Shown: piece after piece, positions 7,260 to 16,240 of the stretch
Layout: the number at the start of each line of letters is the position of its first letter
How positions within the stretch are numbered: position 1 is the stretch's first letter
NCBI RefSeq assembly: GCF_900142605.1
Contig: NZ_FRBL01000003.1
Location: 434,001 to 498,000 of the forward strand
Source of the DNA: Chitinophaga jiangningensis
GTDB taxonomy: Bacteria > Bacteroidota > Bacteroidia > Chitinophagales > Chitinophagaceae
Length of the DNA stretch: 64,000 nt
Reading direction: 5' to 3'
The notes under the pieces: generated by a model
What the model was told of the DNA's origin: nothing
Databases searched by the model: none
What the model saw: only the letters and a program-made list of their open reading frames with translations
Position numbers and translations under genes: made by a program

Positions 7260-9900
7260 CAACAAATCAAAGCCCTTTGCTTATACCACTTTATTGCTGC
7301 TACTGCTGCTGCATTGGCTGCCTTTGAGCGCGCAGCAGTCTGACAGCATCCTCTCCCGGAAATTCATCCCGGCTAAATTACAGGGCACTGTTTTACATTA
7401 TATCCAGGAGATCACACAGCAAACAGGCATCCCCGTTTCCTATAGCTCCAACTTCATTCATCTCAATAGAAAAGTTCAGTTAACAGGTACGGAAGCTACC
7501 ACTGGCGCGGTACTCAGCACCATCTTCCAGGGTAGCGGTATTGAAATAGCCGCGGTAAACGGGAAGATCTTCCTCCTGCGCGACATCTCCGGTACCCAGT
7601 ACTACACCATCAGCGGGTTTGTAAAAGAGAAGAACAGTGATGAAGCCATCATCGGTGCATCCATCTACGACCCCGTTACCCGAAAAGGAACCATCAGTAA
7701 CGCCTACGGTTTTTATACCCTTCAGGTGCCTGACTCCTGTACACAGGTCGTTTTTTCGCATGTGGCCTATGAAACAGTACTGCAACCACTTCCTCCGCCA
7801 GACGATGGCCAGCTGGATATCTACATGGGCGTTCGTCACAGCCTCCAACCTGTAGTGATCAATGCCAGCGCCGGCGATACGGTACTGCTTCACGGAGGCT
7901 ATATTAATATGCCAGTTTCCTATCTCAACAGCTATCCTGCACTACTAGGAGAAAAAGATGTTTTAAAATCGCTGCAGTTCTACCCCGGCGCAGGAAGCTC
8001 TCTGGAAAGCAGCAGCAATCTACTGATACGCGGAGGTGGGGCTGATCAAAACCTCTACCTGCTCGATGGCGTACCCATTTATCATACCGGTCACCTCTTT
8101 GGACTGTTCTCCATTTTCAACGGCGATGCAGTAAAAGATGTATCGCTCTATAAAGACGCATTCCCGGCTAAATATGCGGGCCGGCTATCGTCAGTCGTAG
8201 ATATCCGCACCAAAGACGGCGACATGAAAGAGTGGCACGGCAAAGCTACCCTGAGCCCTGTTTCCGGCAGCGCCCTGCTGGAAGGCCCGATCATAAAGGA
8301 TCGCACGTCCATGTCGCTGTCCCTCCGCCGGTCATTAGTAGATGCCCTGTACGGAAAAAATTTTCTCCGGGATTACGGCAAATACTACCTGTACGACATC
8401 AACCTCAAAGTGAATCAGATCATCAACGAAAAAAACCGTATATACCTTAGCTTTTACAAAGGGCAGGACCGCATGAATATATCGAGCGACAACCCGGTGA
8501 TCCTCCTGTTTGATGATTACAACTTCGCCTGGAGCAATGTTACGGCAGCGCTGAAGTGGACCAGGGTAGTCAATCCCCGGCTGTTTACCAATACCACGCT
8601 TACCTACAGCCGGTTCCACAATACTTTTTCCCAGAACTCCGTCATCCCGCTGAGCTTTTCGGATTCGTTGTTCGTAAAAGGAATTGGCGTATCCAGGGTA
8701 CGCGATATCGCCGTCAATAACGAAACCGAATACACGCTCAGCAATACCCATAAGCTCTCCTTTGGCGGTGGATATACCTACCATAACTTTGCTCCTACCT
8801 CCTACCGCACTAACATCTCCGCAGGGGAAGCAGTAAAAAGAGATGCCCCTAAATATTATATGTCGGAGGTCAATTTGTACGCAGAGGATCAGATCTCTCT
8901 TTTCGATGAACACCTGATCATCCGGCCGGGACTGCATTTCGGGTCACTTGTGCAAAAGGGTTCTGTATATACTTCCACGCAGCCAAGGATGCTCGTGCGC
9001 TGGAAATTTGCCAGGGATCAGTACCTGGAAGCTTCCTACGCTGCCATGGCGCAATTCATTCATCAGCTGTCCACCCCGGTGATCAACCTCCCTACTGACC
9101 TCTGGGTACCCAGTACGGATGTTATTAAGCCGGAACGCTCCTACTCCTATAGTCTCGCCTACGAAAAGAAATGGCACAACGACTGGCGCCTGAGTATCGA
9201 CGGGTATTACAAGCTGCTGAGCGATATTGTGACCACCAATACTGTCCTCAATATTTTCGATAATTCTGATCTCTGGGAGAAAAAAGTGATTGCAGGGAAA
9301 GGATATAACTACGGGACTGAATTTCTCCTGGAAAAAACCAGGGGCCGGTTCACCGGGATATTTGCATATACCCTCTCCTGGGCCTGGCGGCAGTTTGACC
9401 GGGTAAATGGCGGGAGACGCTATCCTTACAAGGAAGACCGCCGTCATAATCTGTCCATGGCGCTCAAATACCAGCTTTCCCCGGTGTGGTCGCTCAGCGC
9501 TACGTGGAAGTTTGCCAGTGGTGCCCCATTCACGATGCCCCAACAAATATTCCCTGATGTTGACTGGGCAAAGAACATTAACGGGTACCTGGACGAACGC
9601 TACTCTCCATTCTCTACCTACCAGGTTAATTACCTGCCTTATTTTACAGGCCTGAATAAATACAGGTTGCGGCCCGTGCACCACCTGGACCTCGGCACCA
9701 CGGTGCTGCTGGGTACAAAAACGAAATTCCGGCATACCATCAATGCCGGTGTTTATAATATCTATAACCGAAGTAATCCGTTTATCGTGAGCTTTGATCA
9801 GTTTTCCTATTTCAACTTCGATTCCGTATATCCGTTACAGTTATACCAGTACAGTATCTTCAGGACCTTGCCGTACCTGAGTTACACTTTTAAATTCTGA
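7240..9900 (+). CDS. TonB-dependent outer-membrane receptor with STN signalling domain
   Basis: The start is uncertain. The frame is open from 7108 (TTG), with an ATG at 7189 (71 bases inside fecR) and a TTG at 7240 (20 bases inside fecR). I favour 7240 because AGGAAGG lies 8 bases before it and the product begins with a compact signal peptide ending LPLSAQQ. Domains in order are an STN domain (KLQGTVLHYIQEITQQTGI, about residues 45-110), a carboxypeptidase-like beta domain (GFVKEKNSDEAIIGASI), a plug (LLIRGGGADQNLYLLDGVP), and a long beta-barrel ending in aromatic residues (YLSYTFKF). The STN domain ties it to the FecI/FecR pair upstream. The substrate is unknown. A DUF4249 lipoprotein gene follows 2 bases later, a pairing common in this phylum. 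Confidence 0.9.
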   Translation: MSLAAGNNKSKPFAYTTLLLLLLLHWLPLSAQQSDSILSRKFIPAKLQGTVLHYIQEITQQTGIPVSYSSNFIHLNRKVQLTGTEATTGAVLSTIFQGSGIEIAAVNGKIFLLRDISGTQYYTISGFVKEKNSDEAIIGASIYDPVTRKGTISNAYGFYTLQVPDSCTQVVFSHVAYETVLQPLPPPDDGQLDIYMGVRHSLQPVVINASAGDTVLLHGGYINMPVSYLNSYPALLGEKDVLKSLQFYPGAGSSLESSSNLLIRGGGADQNLYLLDGVPIYHTGHLFGLFSIFNGDAVKDVSLYKDAFPAKYAGRLSSVVDIRTKDGDMKEWHGKATLSPVSGSALLEGPIIKDRTSMSLSLRRSLVDALYGKNFLRDYGKYYLYDINLKVNQIINEKNRIYLSFYKGQDRMNISSDNPVILLFDDYNFAWSNVTAALKWTRVVNPRLFTNTTLTYSRFHNTFSQNSVIPLSFSDSLFVKGIGVSRVRDIAVNNETEYTLSNTHKLSFGGGYTYHNFAPTSYRTNISAGEAVKRDAPKYYMSEVNLYAEDQISLFDEHLIIRPGLHFGSLVQKGSVYTSTQPRMLVRWKFARDQYLEASYAAMAQFIHQLSTPVINLPTDLWVPSTDVIKPERSYSYSLAYEKKWHNDWRLSIDGYYKLLSDIVTTNTVLNIFDNSDLWEKKVIAGKGYNYGTEFLLEKTRGRFTGIFAYTLSWAWRQFDRVNGGRRYPYKEDRRHNLSMALKYQLSPVWSLSATWKFASGAPFTMPQQIFPDVDWAKNINGYLDERYSPFSTYQVNYLPYFTGLNKYRLRPVHHLDLGTTVLLGTKTKFRHTINAGVYNIYNRSNPFIVSFDQFSYFNFDSVYPLQLYQYSIFRTLPYLSYTFKF

Positions 9901-9902
9901 TT

Positions 9903-10925
9903 ATGAAGCGCTTGATAAACTACACTGCGATCATTGCTTTAATGCTTGCCGGTTGCGAAACCGAACTGCCCATCCCTCCCGGCAACGGGCAGCCACGCGT
10001 AGTGGTGTACAGTGAACTGACCGCCGGAGAAACGCCACAGATACGTATCGGTAAAAGCAAGCTGGTAACAACGGGGGTCGACAATGGATTTGAACTGGTG
10101 CCTGATGCGCATGTACAGCTGCTCAGCCAGGATGGTACTTTAATTGAAACCCTCACCAATACACCCGATCCCGGAGACCGCATGAGTGTATATGCCGGTA
10201 AAACAAAATTGCAGTCGCTCAAAACCTACCGGGTAAAAGTGGACGTGCCGGATATGAAAGAAGTTACTGCCAGCGCCGGAATTCCTGCCAACTGTAAAGT
10301 GGAGCTGATTGATACAGTGCGTACCACGCTCAATGGCCGGCCGGTACTGCGTTTTAATCTGGCTGTTTACGGCCTGCCCGGGGCCCGCACCTATATTGTA
10401 ATGGAGGCGCTGAAGCAATCTGCCCTGGTGGATTCATTTTTTACGTATAATGGTGTCCGTTATAACATCGCGGCCAATGAGGACTTATATGAATCCGTGA
10501 AAGGCCAGCCGGGTGTGGTGATCAGCAAGGATACCACTTTCCTGAATGATTACCTGCGTATCCCGTGCTATACCCAGGATGAAAGTGCGGACAACAACCA
10601 GATCGGCGGGCTAAACGAAAATTACAACAGCATCCTTTTTAACCTGCAGGGCAAACCGCTTAACACCAACTTATACATCAATGCTACTGCCCTCAGCTCA
10701 AACCAGATCGAAGCGATTGCGCCAAAAGGCAGGGTACTGGTGTATATCAAGTCGGTAACCAAAGAGTACTACGATTTCCTGCTCACCTACGAAAAGGTAA
10801 AACGTAATCCGGGCCTGAACAGCCTGATACAGGCTGTGCAGCTGCGTAACAATACCATGGGAGGCCTCGGTATTGTTGGTGGCAACAACCAGGTAGTGTA
10901 CAAACTGTATTATGATGATTTGTAG
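9903..10925 (+). CDS. DUF4249-family lipoprotein
   Basis: This 340-residue protein has a lipoprotein signal (MKRLINYTAIIALMLAGC, Cys18 lipidated) followed by a beta-rich region with PRVVVYSELTAGETPQIRIGKS and, further on, the DUF4249-like pattern of an early immunoglobulin-like segment and a late YYDFLLTYEK segment. DUF4249 proteins are encoded next to STN-type TonB receptors in Bacteroidota and probably cap or assist the receptor at the cell surface, although their molecular role is not established. The gene starts 2 bases after the receptor stop, so it is translationally linked. It ends 6 bases before the convergent M1 peptidase gene. Confidence 0.85.
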   Translation: MKRLINYTAIIALMLAGCETELPIPPGNGQPRVVVYSELTAGETPQIRIGKSKLVTTGVDNGFELVPDAHVQLLSQDGTLIETLTNTPDPGDRMSVYAGKTKLQSLKTYRVKVDVPDMKEVTASAGIPANCKVELIDTVRTTLNGRPVLRFNLAVYGLPGARTYIVMEALKQSALVDSFFTYNGVRYNIAANEDLYESVKGQPGVVISKDTTFLNDYLRIPCYTQDESADNNQIGGLNENYNSILFNLQGKPLNTNLYINATALSSNQIEAIAPKGRVLVYIKSVTKEYYDFLLTYEKVKRNPGLNSLIQAVQLRNNTMGGLGIVGGNNQVVYKLYYDDL

Positions 10926-10931
10926 GTGGAA

Positions 10932-12791
10932 TCAGTTGAGCTCAATCACATTATCCGCCGGGTTGATATCAGCCACCCAGGTACTTCCCAACACCACTTT
11001 TTTCAGCCGTTTCTTTTTGGGTACCTGGAAGGTCACGGTTTCCTGCCCCTGCTCCCAGCAGTCAATTGCGCGATGTAATTTTTGGGTACTGCCATCCTCG
11101 AAAGTCAGCGTAAGGTCCACCGGCACAGGTTTGGTGCCTATACGTTTCACCACAATTTCATAATTCCCATTCAGCACACGGTATGGCGCCAGTGCCAGGT
11201 CGGGGAAGCCATTGTCGAAAAACCAGCTTTTCCAGAACCAGTTGAGGTTACGGCCTGCACCCGTGTTCATACAATAAAAGAAATCATAGGGTTGCGGGTG
11301 TTTACCATTCCAGGTGCGGATATAGTGATGCAGCGCTTTCAGGAAAAGGCTGTCGCCCAACAGGTCCTTTACATATAAGTAGCCGAGTGCCGGTTTGGGA
11401 TAGCTATTGGTCATATAAGCATCGGTGAGCTGGTTGGAGGGCGTCATCACCGGCAGGTCCTGAAATTTGCCGGCAATCTTATTATAGGGCTCCATTCCAT
11501 AATCATCTGTCAGCGAGGAGTCGATCATGGGAGATAGCAGCCACTCGCCTATCGTTGCCCAGCCTTCATCCATCCAGGAGTACAGCGTTTCATTGGTGCC
11601 CATATAAAAGGGGAACATGGTGTGAAACACTTCATGGTCCGTTAGTTCAATACTATATTTCCGGTTGGGCGCGGGGTTGTCATTCACCATCATGGGGTAT
11701 TCCATCTGGTCGAGGCCATCAAACACTGTTTCATGGCTGTAGGGAAAAGGCCAGCGGGGAAAGTGGTAGCTCATTTTTTCTACGGTGGCGCGGGTGAAGT
11801 GTGCCACGTCGAAGTAGTCGGTATGCTCCGGGTTAAACACGGCATCTACCCGTGTTCTGCGTTTAGTATGCGGATCTACCTCTACGCTGGCAGACTGCCA
11901 CAAGTAGTGGTTGGTGATGGCGAAGGCGAAATCGGTCACTTTTTCCGCCTGGAACTGCCAGGTATTGGCTGTCTTATTTTTTGTGATGTTACCTGCTTTA
12001 AGATCTGTTGAATCAATGATGTAGCTAATCTCGTCGTGCTGCGTTGCATTCGCGATCCGCTGCAGGAATTTCGGCTGGTAGATATCTTCCGCATTGGTCA
12101 GGTCCCCGGTGGCCCATGCCTGGTAGTCGCCCGGAACGGTTATGGCTACACGAAAATCTGAGAAGTCGTTATAAAATTCCATTGCCCCCGTGTAAGGGAT
12201 TTTATCCCAGCCGTTTATATCATCGTACACGGCTATACGCGGAAAGAAGTAAGCAATAAAAAATGCCCCGTCGTCGATGGCGCCGGTGCGGATGTGCGAG
12301 TTTTTATTCAGCGTATAGGCGAAGTCCAATTTCAGTTGCATACTGCCGCCGGGTGCCAGCGCAGGGATTTTCACCATCATATTGGTACCAGTGGTGGTGG
12401 GTACCGGTATGAGGGAGCCGTTGGCCTGCAGGTTGGTGATGGCTACTCCGTCATGTTCATCGGCTCTGTCAATTATCATAGCACGAACGTTACCTTTCTG
12501 ATAGAGGTTGGCCAATACTTTCAGGTTGATTTCGTATAAGGTATCCGGGCTGTTATTGATATAGTAAATGGACTCCTTACCCACCAGCAATCGCGTTTGC
12601 GGGTTAAAGGCTACCTGGATATCGTAGCTGGCGTGGTTTTGCCAGTAGTTGGCGCCGGGGAGTCCTGACGGATGCCGGGTCCCTTTGTCGTAGGCCCTTT
12701 GGATGTTCAGGGGCATGTAGAGTTGCTGCGCCGTGGCCATGGTGGAGGCGGCACATAGAAAGAGTAAAAGTTGCAGCTTGGCCTTAATCAT
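10932..12791 (-). CDS. M1-family zinc metallopeptidase, secreted
   Basis: This protein has about 620 residues and a signal peptide (MIKAKLQLLLFLCAAS, cleavage near MATAQQ). The zinc site is complete: HEVFH followed after 18 residues by Glu in SWMDEGWA, exactly the HExxH-X18-E of M1 aminopeptidases. The exopeptidase GxMEN motif is altered to DQMEYP, so N-terminal amine binding may differ from classic aminopeptidases. The N-terminal beta domain (TRLLVGKESIYYINN) and a C-terminal region typical of Bacteroidota M1 proteins are present. The start is uncertain: ATG at 12791 gives a clean signal, while ATG 12818 and TTG 12830 are also in frame. It follows the small lipoprotein gene and is probably in its operon. 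Confidence 0.9.
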   Translation of the reverse strand: MIKAKLQLLLFLCAASTMATAQQLYMPLNIQRAYDKGTRHPSGLPGANYWQNHASYDIQVAFNPQTRLLVGKESIYYINNSPDTLYEINLKVLANLYQKGNVRAMIIDRADEHDGVAITNLQANGSLIPVPTTTGTNMMVKIPALAPGGSMQLKLDFAYTLNKNSHIRTGAIDDGAFFIAYFFPRIAVYDDINGWDKIPYTGAMEFYNDFSDFRVAITVPGDYQAWATGDLTNAEDIYQPKFLQRIANATQHDEISYIIDSTDLKAGNITKNKTANTWQFQAEKVTDFAFAITNHYLWQSASVEVDPHTKRRTRVDAVFNPEHTDYFDVAHFTRATVEKMSYHFPRWPFPYSHETVFDGLDQMEYPMMVNDNPAPNRKYSIELTDHEVFHTMFPFYMGTNETLYSWMDEGWATIGEWLLSPMIDSSLTDDYGMEPYNKIAGKFQDLPVMTPSNQLTDAYMTNSYPKPALGYLYVKDLLGDSLFLKALHHYIRTWNGKHPQPYDFFYCMNTGAGRNLNWFWKSWFFDNGFPDLALAPYRVLNGNYEIVVKRIGTKPVPVDLTLTFEDGSTQKLHRAIDCWEQGQETVTFQVPKKKRLKKVVLGSTWVADINPADNVIELN

Positions 12792-12839
12792 ATCTGAGTA
12801 GCAGGATTTTATAAGCATTCCTGCGCGCAAAAGTACTGA

Positions 12840-13190
12840 TTAAAGCGGTAACGGCTGGTGACTGGTATCAGCCGGTGGTGGCAGGGTGTCTGTTTGTGGA
12901 GATGGCCGGGTGCTGTCGGCAGGTAATGCGGAAGTATCCGCCACAGCACCTGCCTTTTTCACAGGGGCGGTGGGGCGTGTGTTCTGTCGGCGGTTGTAGT
13001 CGCTGACTGTTCCTGTTTTCTGCATGTCCTTCATGGTCTTTTTATCAAAAAGATATTGGGGCCGTCTTTCGGGCCGCAGGCCGTTATCAAATTCAGATTC
13101 AGCACCCATAGCGGGTGCGGAATAAACGCGGCGGGAGTTATTGCAGGCCATGATCAGCAGCAGGACTATGGGGGCGAAAATCAGTTTCAT
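12840..13190 (-). CDS. Small proline-rich lipoprotein, unknown function
   Basis: This is a 116-residue protein with a lipoprotein signal (LLLIMAC, Cys16). The middle holds a charged stretch (RPERRPQYLFDKKTMKDM). The last 40 residues are rich in Pro, Thr, Asp and Ala, a low-complexity tail suited to spanning the cell wall or staying disordered. I do not recognise a family. It lies upstream of the M1 peptidase on the same strand with a short gap, so the two may be co-expressed. Confidence 0.7.
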   Translation of the reverse strand: MKLIFAPIVLLLIMACNNSRRVYSAPAMGAESEFDNGLRPERRPQYLFDKKTMKDMQKTGTVSDYNRRQNTRPTAPVKKAGAVADTSALPADSTRPSPQTDTLPPPADTSHQPLPL

Positions 13191-13402
13191 GCACCGTATT
13201 GCTAAAGGGTGAACATGGGTACAAGGGAAGGACGTATAACCATTAACGATATCTTTTGTGTTAATATTATCATTAAGGGCGTCAGGGATTTTGAAATTAT
13301 AAAACCCTGTACTAAATTTAGCCCAAATTCATTGAATGCCATCCCCTATTGTCCTGATTATCAAAAAAATTTAATTCCTGTTTTGTTATTATCACAACAA
13401 CT

Positions 13403-14542
13403 ATGAAAGTATCTACAACCAGCTTCCCCAGTGTGTTTGAGACCGCCTTTGGGAACACCGAAAACTCCAGTAAAGATTTACTGAACGGATTAAAAATAAA
13501 GAAAGATGACACCTGGTACCTGGTAGGTAACCTGGCGAAAAGAGGGGGTATCAATCCGGGTAGGGTGACCAACGCCTCTCCGCAGGAAGAAGACTATGAG
13601 ATACTTTTCAAGGCCGCCATGCTCAACACCATTGATAAAGTACAGCAGCCACTGTCGATTACCATGGGTTTTCCTTTCTCTACCTATAATATCTATAAAG
13701 CAGCAGCAGAGCAGTTCCTCAGCAAAAGACATTTCCTGATTGACTATGATACCCAGACGTTTAACAACAAGGGTTCTTTCAAAAAAGGAATGTTTGACAT
13801 TGAGCGCTACGAAGTGATCCCTGAAATTGTAGCCGGTATAATCGGGTTAAAGAAGACGGTGAATGAACCTAACCTCGATAACTTTATTGCCGTAAGTTTC
13901 GGTTTTGGTACCATCGAAGGTGGTATGGCTACCGGTGATGGTCTGATTCATCGTACCTGCTTCAGTTCCCATGGTATCCGCTATGCGATTGGTAACCTCA
14001 CCAGGGAGCTGAACCAGAAGCATTACCTGGAAATGAAAAACGAACACCAGGTAGACGATGCGTTTATGAAAGGTTCCATCTTCACCAACCGCAAACGTAT
14101 TGACCTGAAAGAAATGAGAAAGGCCGTATTGCTGCAGTATTACAAAGAAGTGGTATCTCCACTGATGCGTAAATACTTCACTGATCTGGATTTCGAAAAT
14201 TGCGAAAAGATTTACCTGATGGGTGGTGGTGCACACTACAAAGAACTGACTGATGCGTTTGTGGAGGAGTTCAAGGATTTCATTCCGGTAGAAGTAGCAC
14301 CAGAGCCTGAAAAACTGATCAGTATCGGGTACCTGTATAACTCCCTGCGTATTTCCGACAACAAGGCACAGCGCAGCGTAGGACTGGATTTGGGTAATGC
14401 GACTTCTGTGATCAGCTACTTCGAACAGGATAAGCCGGTGACTACTACTCCACCGCCCATTCCGGGAGCCGAAGCTGCTGCACCAGCATCACCGGCCAGC
14501 ACTATTCCTGCCAAAGAAAAAGATATCACTATTAAACTCTAA
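13403..14542 (+). CDS. Actin-like ATPase of ParM/Alp type, apparently circularly permuted
   Basis: This 379-residue protein resembles ParM/archaeal actin-like proteins in its middle. It has TMGFPFSTY (subdomain strand), EVIPEIVAGI (residues 137-146), a phosphate-2-like loop VSFGFGT (164-170, with Ser where Asp is usual), the segment GDGLIHRTCFSSHG, and an adenosine-binding loop YLMGGGAHYKEL (271-282). The protein starts at the element normally found after the first hairpin (SFPSVFETAF). The phosphate-1 motif that should open an actin fold instead appears near the C-terminus as VGLDLGNATSVISYF (326-340). A stop in frame at 13355 rules out a longer N-terminus with that motif. The tail is Pro/Ala-rich. 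A bactofilin gene follows 9 bases later, so a cytoskeletal role is likely. Confidence 0.75.
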   Translation: MKVSTTSFPSVFETAFGNTENSSKDLLNGLKIKKDDTWYLVGNLAKRGGINPGRVTNASPQEEDYEILFKAAMLNTIDKVQQPLSITMGFPFSTYNIYKAAAEQFLSKRHFLIDYDTQTFNNKGSFKKGMFDIERYEVIPEIVAGIIGLKKTVNEPNLDNFIAVSFGFGTIEGGMATGDGLIHRTCFSSHGIRYAIGNLTRELNQKHYLEMKNEHQVDDAFMKGSIFTNRKRIDLKEMRKAVLLQYYKEVVSPLMRKYFTDLDFENCEKIYLMGGGAHYKELTDAFVEEFKDFIPVEVAPEPEKLISIGYLYNSLRISDNKAQRSVGLDLGNATSVISYFEQDKPVTTTPPPIPGAEAAAPASPASTIPAKEKDITIKL

Positions 14543-14551
14543 ACTGATTGA

Positions 14552-15022
14552 ATGATAAACGTCCGACATTTATTCCGTAACCTTACTACGCCGGAAGGGT
14601 TGCAGATTCCTGCATCTGTAACTGTAAGCGGCAGCATCGACGCTGCTGTGCCCGGACGCATTGACGGTACAGTGGAAGGTGATGTTAAAACCACCGGTAA
14701 GCTCATCGTTAGTGAAACCGCCCGTATCAAAGGACATGTATTTGCTGCAGAGCTGATATTGAATGGAAAGGTGTATGGCAACGTTTACGTTTCTGACAGG
14801 GCGCAGGTTTTAAGCACTGCGCATGTAAAGGGCGACGTTAATGCATTTAGTCTGGAAGTAGAAGTAGGCGCCCATATTGGCGGCGTTACACGCAAAGATA
14901 AACTGGCAGTGCAGGAACTGGGGAAACCCGTTCAGGCACTGCTGCCTGATGTTCCGGTGGAACCAAAGCCGGTAGAAAAGGTAGTGGTTCCGGAGGAAGA
15001 ACAACCGACCTCCTGGTTTTAG
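14552..15022 (+). CDS. Bactofilin (polymer-forming cytoskeletal protein)
   Basis: This 156-residue protein carries the bactofilin right-handed beta-helix, with repeating hydrophobic/Gly steps from about residue 20 to 115 (GSIDAAVPGRIDGTVEG, then GKLIVSETARIKGHV, then GKVYGNVYVSDRA). Charged, Pro-rich ends flank it, the last being EEEQPTSWF. Bactofilins assemble nucleotide-free filaments at the membrane and position cell-wall enzymes. The gene starts 9 bases after the actin-like gene, which argues that the two polymers are made together. It abuts the convergent DUF3820 gene with no intervening base. Confidence 0.92.
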   Translation: MINVRHLFRNLTTPEGLQIPASVTVSGSIDAAVPGRIDGTVEGDVKTTGKLIVSETARIKGHVFAAELILNGKVYGNVYVSDRAQVLSTAHVKGDVNAFSLEVEVGAHIGGVTRKDKLAVQELGKPVQALLPDVPVEPKPVEKVVVPEEEQPTSWF

Positions 15023-15250
15023 TTATCGCTTTCTGAGCGGGTCCAGCAGATACATCAATCCGTTCATTTTGATCACCAGCAAGGTTTCCAGCAGCATGCC
15101 CATTTTACCGGGAGGAAACCCTTTGCGTTGAAACCATTCGAGATAGCTGACCGGTAAGTCGCACAGGATGGTATCCTTATACTTACCAAAGGGCATACGC
15201 ATGGTTACAAGTTGTTGTAATAATTCCGGATTCGGCTGCGCTAATTCCAT
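15023..15250 (-). CDS. DUF3820-family small protein
   Basis: The 75 residues from the ATG at 15250 (a TTG at 15268 is in frame but less likely) hold the DUF3820 signature: MPFGKYKDTILCDLPVSYL, then FQRKGFP, then a closing KMNGL. These short proteins are widespread in bacteria and have been labelled as possible quorum-regulated factors, but their function is unknown. The gene is convergent with the bactofilin gene and starts just before a terminator that belongs to the next minus-strand gene upstream. Confidence 0.8.
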   Translation of the reverse strand: MELAQPNPELLQQLVTMRMPFGKYKDTILCDLPVSYLEWFQRKGFPPGKMGMLLETLLVIKMNGLMYLLDPLRKR

Positions 15251-15294
15251 CTGCTGATTTTTCTGCAAAGAAAGGAAAGTTCAGGCAAAATAAT

Positions 15295-15330
15295 AGCGGC
15301 AGACAAAAGCATTGCTTTTTGTCTGCCGCT
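15295..15330 (-). terminator. Terminator-like hairpin after the lipoprotein gene
   Basis: AGCGGCAGACAAAAGC pairs with GCTTTTTGTCTGCCGCT around a three-base loop, with one extra T in the right arm. Both flanks are A/T-rich, so it could stop transcription in either direction. On the minus strand it closes the gene ending at 15352. Confidence 0.7.
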
Positions 15331-15351
15331 TATTTTTTAATGCAGGTAATC

Positions 15352-16008
15352 TTAACGCTGATCTAATAAGCCTGCGTTCTGCATGGCGTCTGTCAACGTT
15401 TTGGAAAACGCTTTACCAAATGAAGCAAGGCTGTTTGGATTCACCGTTTCCGATTGTCCGGACCAGATCAGCACTCCATCTTTTGATAAATCGTAGAGGT
15501 TAGATTCGAGGAAATAGGTTTTATCTGTTGTATAATACCCCGGGCTGTACAAGGAGCCATACATGTACCCATAATATCCCCAGAAGCTGCCATACCAGCC
15601 ATACGCCGGGTAAGGAGCATATGGTGTGCCTGGTACATAGCGTGTATCTGATTCTTTGTTAACCAGCGAAGTGGTGAGTACTGCCGTGTATCCGGCAGCG
15701 AGAATTTTCTTCGCCATTTCTTCTCTGGATACTTCATTTTTGGGGTCGAAGTTTGGGGGAAACATGTCCAGACTTCTGCCGGCGTCAATGCCTTTTTTCT
15801 GCAGCGCTGCTGTTACATCTGTTTCGATGGTTTGTTTGGCGCCAAGGTTGGAAGAAAGGCTGGCCACCAGGATTTTATGATAGCCCTGGTTAGGCGCCTG
15901 CTGCGCTTTCCAGGTACCGGTCATATGCACGGTAGTTCCACAACTGCTGGCAAGGATAACAATTGCCAGTGCGATACCGGCTAAAACGCGATGATTACTA
16001 AAATACAT
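15352..16008 (-). CDS. Lipoprotein, DUF4136-like
   Basis: From the ATG at 16008 the protein has 218 residues, with a lipoprotein signal (AGIALAIVILASSC). The next part, YHKILVASLSSNLGAKQTIE and DVTAALQKKGI, resembles the domain that binds or oligomerises in DUF4136-type lipoproteins. A Tyr/Gly/Pro-rich insert (AYGWYGSFWGYYGYMYG) lies in the middle, and a strand-rich end has DGVLIWSGQSETVNP. A TTG at 16026 is also in frame, but the ATG gives the proper short signal. It is a single gene with its own terminator. The function is unknown. Confidence 0.75.
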   Translation of the reverse strand: MYFSNHRVLAGIALAIVILASSCGTTVHMTGTWKAQQAPNQGYHKILVASLSSNLGAKQTIETDVTAALQKKGIDAGRSLDMFPPNFDPKNEVSREEMAKKILAAGYTAVLTTSLVNKESDTRYVPGTPYAPYPAYGWYGSFWGYYGYMYGSLYSPGYYTTDKTYFLESNLYDLSKDGVLIWSGQSETVNPNSLASFGKAFSKTLTDAMQNAGLLDQR

Positions 16009-16162
16009 ACCACATGTTTTTATCAATGAATGGTTTCAATTTGCCCGCAATGCCGATGGGCCTTCTAATTGAACAACACGCACTGGATAAAAATGTTTTC
16101 TGTCAGTGAGCGCCTGGGCGGCACCGCAGATATATTATGTAAACTTTAATACGAATTAACTC

Positions 16163-16194
16163 TTGGTACATAATATAGAATTTTGATATTTTTG
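16163..16194 (+). promoter_or_regulatory. Candidate Bacteroidota-type promoter of the Lrp gene
   Basis: TATTTTTG (16187-16194) fits the -7 consensus TAnnTTTG. TTG at 16163-16165 lies 21 bases before it, in the range of the -33 element. The start codon follows at 16241. Confidence 0.45.
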
Positions 16195-16240
16195 CAAATA
16201 ATGTCTTAATTTTAGATAAAATCTAAATCGCCTAGCAAAA

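Noticed and set aside
13209..13406. 65-codon plus-strand frame just before the actin-like gene
   Set aside because: It has no domain, lacks a ribosome site and overlaps the start of the actin-like gene in another frame; it is more likely promoter and leader DNA.
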